Assembly: GCA_905181855.1 (NCBI GenBank)
Contig: CAJIZE010000020.1
Span: forward strand, 1-64,000
DNA length: 64,000 bases
DNA from: an uncultured Flavobacteriales bacterium
GTDB lineage: Bacteria > Bacteroidota > Bacteroidia > Flavobacteriales_G > Salibacteraceae
Reading direction: 5' to 3'
Part shown: positions 58,015 to 64,000 of the stretch, in pieces
Numbering within the stretch: the stretch's first letter is position 1
Layout of the letters: every line of letters starts with the position of its first letter
Made by a program: the position numbers and the translations under genes
The notes under the pieces: generated by a model
The model's database searches: none
Seen by the model: only the letters and a program-made list of their open reading frames with translations
Told to the model about the DNA's origin: nothing

Positions 58015-58533
58015 TTATCCGTTAAAAACTTTATTCATAGAAACTCCTCTGTGTTGAGCTACAGTTGCCGCATCGCGTAATTCGCCAAGCGCTTTAATTG
58101 TTGCTTTAACCACATTGTGAGGGTTAGAGGATCCTTTTGATTTTGCAAGAACATCAGTAATTCCAACACTTTCAAGAACTGCCCGCATTGCACCACCTGC
58201 AATCACACCAGTACCATTTGCAGCTGGTTTGATAAAAACAAACGCACCACTATACTTGCCTAATTGTTCGTGTGGAATCGTTCCATTGATAATAGGAACT
58301 TTAATCAAATTCTTTTTTGCATCGTCGATACCTTTTGCTATTGCAGTTGTCACCTCTTTAGCTTTACCTAAACCATGACCAACAACACCATTTTCGTTCC
58401 CTACGACGACAATTGCAGAAAAACCGAAGGTTCTACCACCTTTTGTTACTTTGGTAACTCTATTAATGTTAACCAAGCGGTCTTTTAACTCTATTTCGCT
58501 TGATTTTACTCTTTTAATGTTTGCGTTTGCCAT
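58015..58533 (-). CDS. rpsE: 30S ribosomal protein S5
   Basis: 172 residues; involved in decoding accuracy and helicase activity at the mRNA entry. The double-stranded-RNA-binding-like N-terminal domain has [21 protein letters not shown] and [13 protein letters not shown]; the C-terminal half [15 protein letters not shown] is also standard. 3 bp after rplR. Confidence 0.98.
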   Translation of the reverse strand: MANANIKRVKSSEIELKDRLVNINRVTKVTKGGRTFGFSAIVVVGNENGVVGHGLGKAKEVTTAIAKGIDDAKKNLIKVPIINGTIPHEQLGKYSGAFVFIKPAANGTGVIAGGAMRAVLESVGITDVLAKSKGSSNPHNVVKATIKALGELRDAATVAQHRGVSMNKVFNG

Positions 58534-58536
58534 ACC

Positions 58537-58890
58537 TTAAAATTTTAAGCCCCCTTCACGAGCAGCTTCAGCTAATGCTTTTACTCTACCATGATATAAA
58601 TAACCGCTTCTATCAAAAACTACAGATTCAACACCTGCACTTTTAGCAACATCGGCTATCATTTTACCAACAACAGCGGCTTGTTCAGTTTTAGTTTGTC
58701 CTTTCAACTCTTTAACATTTAAAGAACCATAAGAAGCTAATGTTTTACCATTTACATCATCAACTACTTGAGCGTAAATATCCTTATTACTTCTAAAAAC
58801 CGCCAGTCTTGGACGATTTGCTGTACCAGAAATTGTTTTTCTGATTCTGCGTTTTATTCTTATTCTTCTATCAGTCCTAGTTAATGCCAT
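58537..58890 (-). CDS. rplR: 50S ribosomal protein L18
   Basis: 117 residues; binds 5S rRNA with L5. [20 protein letters not shown] and the C-terminal [24 protein letters not shown] are the family hallmarks. 5 bp after rplF. Confidence 0.98.
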   Translation of the reverse strand: MALTRTDRRIRIKRRIRKTISGTANRPRLAVFRSNKDIYAQVVDDVNGKTLASYGSLNVKELKGQTKTEQAAVVGKMIADVAKSAGVESVVFDRSGYLYHGRVKALAEAAREGGLKF

Positions 58891-58895
58891 CTTTC

Positions 58896-59450
58896 TTATT
58901 TTTTAGCTGCTGATTTACCTGCTTTTCTTCTAATTTGCTCGCCTTTAAAGCGTATACCTTTACCTTTATATGGTTCAGGCTTTCTAAACGATCTAATTTT
59001 TGCTGCAACAGCACCAATTAGTTGTTTATCATGACACTCAAGAGCTATTGTAGGGTTTTTTCCTCTTTCTGCAGTCGTTACTACCATAATTTCGGTAGGT
59101 AACTGAAAAATTATATTATGAGAAAACCCTAAAGTTAATTCTAGATTTTGACCTTGAGTTGATGCTCGATAACCTACACCGACAAGCTCCAAATCTAATT
59201 TATATCCTTTTGAAATCCCTTCAATCATATTACTGATCAAAGAGCGATATAAACCATGCTTGGACTTAGTATCCTTAAGTTCATCACCTCTGACAACAGT
59301 TAGTGTGCTGCCTTCAATTTTAACCTCAATATTACCTAGTATTTCCTCGCTAAGTTCCCCTTTGGCCCCTTTTACTGTAACCACATTTCCGTTAACTTTA
59401 ACATCAACTCCTGCAGGTATAGCAATTATCGCATTTCCTATTCTTGACAT
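58896..59450 (-). CDS. rplF: 50S ribosomal protein L6
   Basis: 184 residues in two similar domains; near the factor-binding site. The second domain ends [21 protein letters not shown]. 7 bp after rpsH. Confidence 0.98.
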   Translation of the reverse strand: MSRIGNAIIAIPAGVDVKVNGNVVTVKGAKGELSEEILGNIEVKIEGSTLTVVRGDELKDTKSKHGLYRSLISNMIEGISKGYKLDLELVGVGYRASTQGQNLELTLGFSHNIIFQLPTEIMVVTTAERGKNPTIALECHDKQLIGAVAAKIRSFRKPEPYKGKGIRFKGEQIRRKAGKSAAKK

Positions 59451-59457
59451 ACTCTAA

Positions 59458-59856
59458 TTATTTTACGTAACAAATTACTTCGCCACCTACGTTCTGAACT
59501 TTAGCTTCCTTTTCAGTCATCATACCCTTAGAAGTTGAAATTATTGCAACTCCAAGACCATTAAGAACTCTTGGTAAAGTACTAACACCTGTGTATTTCC
59601 TTAACCCTGGCTTACTTATTCTAGTAATTTCCTTGATTGCTGGAGTTTTTGTTACAGGATGATATTTTAATGCTATTTTAATATTTCCTTGATGTCCTAC
59701 ATCCTCGAACTTATAGTTCAAAATGTAACCTTTATCAAAAAGTATTTTAGTTATTTCCTGCTTAGTATTTGAAGCTGGAATATCTACAACACGGTGCTTA
59801 GCACTAATCGCGTTTCTAACTCTTGTTAAGTAATCTGCTATTGGATCAGTATTCAT
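59458..59856 (-). CDS. rpsH: 30S ribosomal protein S8
   Basis: 132 residues; binds the central domain of 16S rRNA and in many bacteria represses the spc operon mRNA. NTDPIADYLTRVRNAI at the start and GVAIISTSKGMMTEKEAKVQNVGGE near the end are standard. 12 bp after rpsN. Confidence 0.98.
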   Translation of the reverse strand: MNTDPIADYLTRVRNAISAKHRVVDIPASNTKQEITKILFDKGYILNYKFEDVGHQGNIKIALKYHPVTKTPAIKEITRISKPGLRKYTGVSTLPRVLNGLGVAIISTSKGMMTEKEAKVQNVGGEVICYVK

Positions 59857-59868
59857 CTTAATTATTTT

Positions 59869-60138
59869 TTACCAACTGGCTTTTTTAACACCTGGGATTA
59901 AACCTTCAACGGCCATTTCTCTAAAAGTTACTCTTGAAATTCCGAATTGACGCATATATCCTCTAGGTCTTCCAGTAAGTTTACATCTATTATGCAACCT
60001 AACTTTTGATGAGTTTTTTGGTAATTGTTGTAATTTTTCCCACTCACCATCGGCTTTTAATTGAGCTCTTTTATCAGCTAATTTTGCAACTAACCTTTCG
60101 CGTTTTCTTTCGCGAGCTTTCATTGATTCTTTTGCCAT
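59869..60138 (-). CDS. rpsN: 30S ribosomal protein S14 (zinc-free form)
   Basis: 89 residues, the long form without CxxC zinc motifs (a single Cys). Ends [24 protein letters not shown], the 16S-binding part. 4 bp after rplE. Confidence 0.98.
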   Translation of the reverse strand: MAKESMKARERKRERLVAKLADKRAQLKADGEWEKLQQLPKNSSKVRLHNRCKLTGRPRGYMRQFGISRVTFREMAVEGLIPGVKKASW

Positions 60139-60142
60139 TCTC

Positions 60143-60691
60143 TTATTTTTTAAACGGTAAACCGAATTCAGTTAATAATTCAAGTGCCTCTTTGTCATTA
60201 TTGGTAGAAGTAACAATTGTTATATCCATACCATTAATTTGTTTCACTTTATCTATTTCAATTTCAGGGAATATAATTTGTTCTTTTACACCCAAATTAT
60301 AGTTTCCTCTGCCATCAAATCCTTTAGGATTAACTCCTCTAAAATCTCTGGTTCTTGGCAAAGAAACTGAAATAAATCTATCTAAAAACTCAAACATTTG
60401 ATCACCACGTAATGTAACCTTAGCGCCAATTGGCATGCCTTTACGAAGTTTAAAATTCGAAATATCCTTTTTCGCTAGAGTCGCTACCGCTTTTTGACCA
60501 GAAATAATTGTCATTTCATCAACAGCGTAGTCCACAATCTTTTTATCTGCAACCGCTTGACCTAAACCTTGACTTAATACAATCTTGGTAATTTTCGGCA
60601 CCTGCATAGGAGACTTATACTTATTTCTTTCGATTAAAGTTGGAACGATTTTATCGCGATATTCAACTTTAAGTCTTGCAACGTGATTCAT
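60143..60691 (-). CDS. rplE: 50S ribosomal protein L5
   Basis: 182 residues; binds 5S rRNA and contacts P-site t[49 protein letters not shown] and the C-terminal [18 protein letters not shown] are family segments. 1 bp after rplX. Confidence 0.98.
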   Translation of the reverse strand: MNHVARLKVEYRDKIVPTLIERNKYKSPMQVPKITKIVLSQGLGQAVADKKIVDYAVDEMTIISGQKAVATLAKKDISNFKLRKGMPIGAKVTLRGDQMFEFLDRFISVSLPRTRDFRGVNPKGFDGRGNYNLGVKEQIIFPEIEIDKVKQINGMDITIVTSTNNDKEALELLTEFGLPFKK

Positions 60692-60692
60692 C

Positions 60693-61010
60693 TTAAATTT
60701 CCTCCCCTGATTTTACAGAAATACGTATCGTTTTTCCGTCGTTATTTTTCGCTTTTCTTATTCTAGAAGCAACACCTTTACTATCAACTAACATTAAGTT
60801 AGAAATATGAATTGGGGCCTCTTTATGAACGATTCCACCTTCTTGGTTTTTTGCGTTTGGCTTTTCATGCTTGGTAACCATATTCAAGCCTTCAATAATA
60901 GCTCTGAATTTTTTACGGTCAACAGAAAGCACTCTGCCTTCCTTACCTTTTGCGTTACCAGACAAAACCTTAACCGCATCGCCTTTTTTTATGTTTACTT
61001 TTAACTGCAT
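60693..61010 (-). CDS. rplX: 50S ribosomal protein L24
   Basis: 105 residues; assembly initiator protein with an N-terminal KOW motif ([21 protein letters not shown], 8-28). 9 bp after rplN. Confidence 0.97.
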   Translation of the reverse strand: MQLKVNIKKGDAVKVLSGNAKGKEGRVLSVDRKKFRAIIEGLNMVTKHEKPNAKNQEGGIVHKEAPIHISNLMLVDSKGVASRIRKAKNNDGKTIRISVKSGEEI

Positions 61011-61019
61011 TTTCTTAAT

Positions 61020-61388
61020 TTATAACACCTCAGGCGCTAATGATACAATCTTCATGAATTTCTTGTCACGTAGTTCACGAGCAACAGGGCCAAAAATACG
61101 CGTTCCAATCATTTCACCAGTCGTATTTAATAAAACTACTGCGTTGTTATCAAACCTGATGTATGTTCCATCAGCTCTTCTAACCTCTTTTCTAGTTCTA
61201 ACAACCACTGCCTTTGAGACGGTACCTTTTTTTATATTACCAGATGGCATCGCATCTTTTACCGTTACTACTATTTTGTCACCAACAGAAGCATATCTTC
61301 TTTTGGATCCTCCAAGTACATTAATACATAGTACCTCTTTGGCTCCACTATTATCGGCAACTTGTAATCTTGATTCGCTTTGTATCAT
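61020..61388 (-). CDS. rplN: 50S ribosomal protein L14
   Basis: 122 residues, the exact usual length. [28 protein letters not shown] at the start; near the subunit interface. 21 bp after rpsQ. Confidence 0.98.
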   Translation of the reverse strand: MIQSESRLQVADNSGAKEVLCINVLGGSKRRYASVGDKIVVTVKDAMPSGNIKKGTVSKAVVVRTRKEVRRADGTYIRFDNNAVVLLNTTGEMIGTRIFGPVARELRDKKFMKIVSLAPEVL

Positions 61389-61409
61389 CTTCTTATCTTT
61401 TCAATCAGA

Positions 61410-61664
61410 TTATTTAGCTTTTTCTAAAATTTCAACCATTCTCCATCTCTTGAGTTTACTAAGAGGTCTGGTTTCCATGATTTTAACAGTATCGCCTGTA
61501 TGGCTTTCTTGTTTTTCATCATGAGCAACAAATTTCTTTGTTTTCTTAACGAATTTACCGTACATTGGGTGTTTTTCTCTCACCTCAACCTTAACAACAA
61601 CACTTTTATCCATGCTATCACTAACCACTATACCCACTCGTTCTTTTCGGAGATTTCTTTCCAT
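61410..61664 (-). CDS. rpsQ: 30S ribosomal protein S17
   Basis: 84 residues, OB-fold 16S binder. [22 protein letters not shown] and [27 protein letters not shown] are characteristic. 15 bp after rpmC. Confidence 0.97.
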   Translation of the reverse strand: MERNLRKERVGIVVSDSMDKSVVVKVEVREKHPMYGKFVKKTKKFVAHDEKQESHTGDTVKIMETRPLSKLKRWRMVEILEKAK

Positions 61665-61679
61665 AACTTAACGCTTAAT

Positions 61680-61874
61680 TTATTTTGCTAACTCGCGTTT
61701 ACGCAATTCTGTTTTAATTCTAGAAATAGTCCTTCTTTTCATTTGAATAGTTAAAGGGTTTTCAAGTTGAGAAACCGTATGACTAATTTTCATTTTGTCA
61801 TATTGCTCTAACTCAAGTTGAAGTTTTTCAACTAATTCGTCCGATTTCATTTCTATAATTACTGACTGTTTCAT
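61680..61874 (-). CDS. rpmC: 50S ribosomal protein L29
   Basis: 64 residues, two-helix protein near the exit tunnel, where trigger factor and SRP dock next to L23. Ends with RRTISRIKTELRKRELAK. 18 bp after rplP. Confidence 0.95.
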   Translation of the reverse strand: MKQSVIIEMKSDELVEKLQLELEQYDKMKISHTVSQLENPLTIQMKRRTISRIKTELRKRELAK

Positions 61875-61892
61875 ATATCTTTATTTAAACGA

Positions 61893-62315
61893 CTATTTTC
61901 CGTCGTAATCGTTTCTCACTACAAATCTAGTCTTAACCGGAAGCTTTTGAGCAGCTAACCTTAAAGCCTCTTTTGCTTTTTCTAAACCAATACCTTCTAT
62001 TTCAAATAGAACTCTACCAGGTCTAATAGGGGCAACCCAATGATCTAAAGCACCTTTACCTTTACCCATACGTACTTCTGCAGGTTTATTAGTTATCGGT
62101 TTGTCAGGGAAAATTCTAATATAAACTCTTCCTTCTCTACTCATATGTCTGTTTGCAGCGATACGCGCAGCTTCAATTTGGCGAGAAGTAATTCTACCCG
62201 GCGCTAAAGTTTTGATTCCAAATGAACCATAAACTAAAGTTGCTCCTCTTTGTGCATTGCCCTTAATACGGCCTTTTTGCACTCTTCTCCACTTAACTTT
62301 TTTAGGTTGTAACAT
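61893..62315 (-). CDS. rplP: 50S ribosomal protein L16
   Basis: 140 residues; organises the A site and 5S/23S contacts. [46 protein letters not shown] are conserved. 20 bp after rpsC. Confidence 0.98.
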   Translation of the reverse strand: MLQPKKVKWRRVQKGRIKGNAQRGATLVYGSFGIKTLAPGRITSRQIEAARIAANRHMSREGRVYIRIFPDKPITNKPAEVRMGKGKGALDHWVAPIRPGRVLFEIEGIGLEKAKEALRLAAQKLPVKTRFVVRNDYDGK

Positions 62316-62335
62316 AACTAGTTATCTTGATCCTA

Positions 62336-63043
62336 TTATTTTTTATTATTTCTATTTGGTCTCACCCTTCCTTTTGGATCTCTAGTTGGTTTATCTACAG
62401 TTGGCGATAAATCTCGCTTTCCATAAACTTCACCATTACAAATCCATACTTTAACACCCAATCTACCATAAGTAGTATGAGCTTCACATAAAGCATAATC
62501 AATATCTGCTCTAAAAGTATGAAGAGGTGTTCTTCCTTCCTTAAAGTGCTCCGTACGGGCCATTTCAGCGCCATTTAATCTGCCTGCAACCGAAATCTTA
62601 ATGCCTTCTGCCCCCATTCTAGATGCCGCAGCTAAAGCCATTTTAGAAGCCCTTCTGTAAGATATACGACCTTCAATTTGTCTCGCTACACTAGCCGCAA
62701 CTAACTTAGCATCTAATTCAGGTCTTTTAATTTCGTAAATGTTGATTTGAACATCTTTTTGAGTGATTTTTTTTAATTCCTCTTTCAGCTTATCAACTTC
62801 CTGTCCACCTTTACCAATGATAATTCCTGGTCTAGCAGTTTTAATAGTAACAGTAATTAACTTTAAAGTTCTTTCAATAATTATTCTTGAAACACTAGCC
62901 TTTTCAAGTCTAATATTAAGGTATCTTCTTATTTTATGATCTTCAACTAATTTGTCTGCGTATTTACGCCCACCGTACCAATTAGAATCCCATCCTCGAA
63001 TAAAACCTAATCTGTTTGCTATTGGATTTGCTTTTTGTCCCAT
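62336..63043 (-). CDS. rpsC: 30S ribosomal protein S3
   Basis: 235 residues; at the mRNA entry. The KH domain holds GKGG at 77-80. The C-terminal domain shows [37 protein letters not shown]. 4 bp after rplV. Confidence 0.98.
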   Translation of the reverse strand: MGQKANPIANRLGFIRGWDSNWYGGRKYADKLVEDHKIRRYLNIRLEKASVSRIIIERTLKLITVTIKTARPGIIIGKGGQEVDKLKEELKKITQKDVQINIYEIKRPELDAKLVAASVARQIEGRISYRRASKMALAAASRMGAEGIKISVAGRLNGAEMARTEHFKEGRTPLHTFRADIDYALCEAHTTYGRLGVKVWICNGEVYGKRDLSPTVDKPTRDPKGRVRPNRNNKK

Positions 63044-63047
63044 TGAA

Positions 63048-63446
63048 CTATTCTTTGATGGTTGATTCTAATACAACCGTTACGTGATTTGATCTTTTTC
63101 TTATTCTATGAGCACGCCCTTGAGGTGCAGGTTGAACCCTTTTTAACATTCTACCACTATCAACAAATATTTCTTTTACGCTCAAATTTGCTGACTCCCA
63201 AGAGTTACCAGATTTTTGTTCGTAATTATTTATTGCCGACCAAAGTAACTTCTCAACTCTCTTAGCTGCTTCTTTCTTACTAAATTGCAACAAAAAAGAT
63301 GCTTTCTCAACTTGAACGCCTCTAATCATATCTGCAACTAATCTCATCTTTCGAGGTGATGTTGGACAATTTCTCAATTGTGCACTATACACTTCTTTGT
63401 TAGCCTCTTTAAGATTTTCGGCTTGTATTTTCTTTCGCGCTCCCAT
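63048..63446 (-). CDS. rplV: 50S ribosomal protein L22
   Basis: 132 residues; lines the exit tunnel. [18 protein letters not shown] and the tunnel hairpin [29 protein letters not shown] are present. A longer N-terminus of about 20 residues is usual in Bacteroidota. 7 bp after rpsS. Confidence 0.97.
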   Translation of the reverse strand: MGARKKIQAENLKEANKEVYSAQLRNCPTSPRKMRLVADMIRGVQVEKASFLLQFSKKEAAKRVEKLLWSAINNYEQKSGNSWESANLSVKEIFVDSGRMLKRVQPAPQGRAHRIRKRSNHVTVVLESTIKE

Positions 63447-63453
63447 CGATCAA

Positions 63454-63726
63454 TTATTTTTTATTCTTTTTACCACCATGACCTCGCCACAAACGTGTCG
63501 GTGCAAATTCACCTAATTTGTGTCCTACCATGTTTTCTGTAACATATACAGGAATAAACTTATTCCCATTATGAACTGCAAATGTTAATCCTACAAAGTC
63601 TGGAGTAATCATTGACGCTCTGGACCAGGTTTTGATAACATTTTTCTTTCCTCCCTCTTGAGTTTCTATAACTCTTCTGTTCAATTTATAATGAACAAAC
63701 GGTGGTTTCTTTAACGATCTAGCCAT
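63454..63726 (-). CDS. rpsS: 30S ribosomal protein S19
   Basis: 90 residues; 30S head protein. [14 protein letters not shown] at the start and [20 protein letters not shown] near the end are standard. 9 bp after rplB. Confidence 0.98.
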   Translation of the reverse strand: MARSLKKPPFVHYKLNRRVIETQEGGKKNVIKTWSRASMITPDFVGLTFAVHNGNKFIPVYVTENMVGHKLGEFAPTRLWRGHGGKKNKK

Positions 63727-63735
63727 AGTTTGCTA

Positions 63736-64000
63736 TTATTTTCGTTTAGTAATTATAAATTTATTAGATAACTTCTTCTTGTTACGAGTTTTGAATCCTT
63801 TAGCAGGAATACCATTTCGTGATCTCGGATGACCACCAGAAGCTCTACCTTCTCCACCACCCATTGGGTGATCTACAGGATTCATAACAACACCTCTTGT
63901 TCTAGGCCTTCTACCTAACCATCTTTTTCTGCCGGCTTTACCATGTTTTTCTAATGCATGTTCAGCATTTGATACACTTCCAACAGTAGCTAAACAAGTT
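63736..64000 (-). CDS. rplB: 50S ribosomal protein L2, C-terminal part (cut by window edge)
   Basis: The last 87 codons lie in the window, ending at TAA 63736-63738. They read [24 protein letters not shown], then [21 protein letters not shown] and the basic end NKFIITKRK, the peptidyl-transferase-centre part of L2 with its conserved His. It starts the S10-operon order rplB-rpsS-rplV-rpsC seen downstream. Confidence 0.98.
   Translation of the reverse strand, partial: TCLATVGSVSNAEHALEKHGKAGRKRWLGRRPRTRGVVMNPVDHPMGGGEGRASGGHPRSRNGIPAKGFKTRNKKKLSNKFIITKRK

Noticed and set aside
60871-61524. Plus-strand frame of 217 codons across rplX, rplN and rpsQ
   Set aside because: Crosses three well-defined ribosomal genes on the other strand; a shadow frame.

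Overview
The window is chromosomal DNA from a low-GC member of the Bacteroidota, most likely a flavobacterium-like marine or freshwater lineage. The evidence is promoters of the TTTG...TAnnTTTG type, no obvious Shine-Dalgarno sequences, type IX secretion parts (PorT, a PorV/PorQ-like barrel, C-terminal sorting domains), large TonB-dependent receptors with an N-terminal carboxypeptidase-regulatory-like domain, and the gene orders ubiE-porT and rplQ-carA-eno-gltA.

Left part (1-13 kb). A minus-strand membrane/glycosyltransferase operon starts with a flippase-like protein that is broken by a frameshift at a T7 run. Then come ruvC (+), a HIT protein and greA (-), and a large minus-strand operon encoding a 1262-aa TonB-dependent receptor, a 1439-aa secreted protein and a PorV/PorQ-like barrel. 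13-19 kb holds small envelope proteins, a short-chain fatty acid transporter (AtoE family), a DUF3127 protein, a flavin reductase, tRNA-Leu(UAG), and an ECF sigma factor with an anti-sigma factor fused to a TonB-like C-terminal domain. A remnant of a YfbK-type vWA gene lies beside the sigma gene.

19-25 kb encodes formate oxidation: fdhD, a NuoG-like/molybdopterin FdhA with active-site Cys, and a fused NuoE-NuoF FdhB. A LuxR-type regulator with a degenerate receiver sits between this and a probable heme-uptake operon (25.6-30.1 kb): a HmuY-like protein with a type IX sorting domain, a HmuR-like TonB receptor and a HmuY-like lipoprotein. Its promoter is preceded by two similar palindromes and its -7 box is straddled by a third inverted repeat.

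30-41 kb is housekeeping: tig-clpP-clpX, thyA-folA, an aminotransferase, a heptose-phosphate kinase, ubiE, porT and a YdjM-type membrane hydrolase. 41.4-47.2 kb is a fatty-acid beta-oxidation operon (MarR regulator, FadB, FadA, acyl-CoA dehydrogenase); a perfect 16-bp palindrome lies in the promoter spacer. A 420-bp gap after it holds what look like the ends of dead genes. An RhlE-type helicase is convergent with gltA and shares a terminator with it.

49-64 kb is one long minus-strand block: the S10/spc/alpha ribosomal cluster from rplB (cut by the window edge) to rplQ, with secY, infA and rpoA, followed by carA, eno and gltA.

No CRISPR array, intact mobile element, rRNA or phage was seen. 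The best leads are the heme locus with its operators, the TonB receptor/giant secreted protein/PorV cassette, the TonB-domain anti-sigma factor with its vWA remnant, and the two homopolymer frame breaks.
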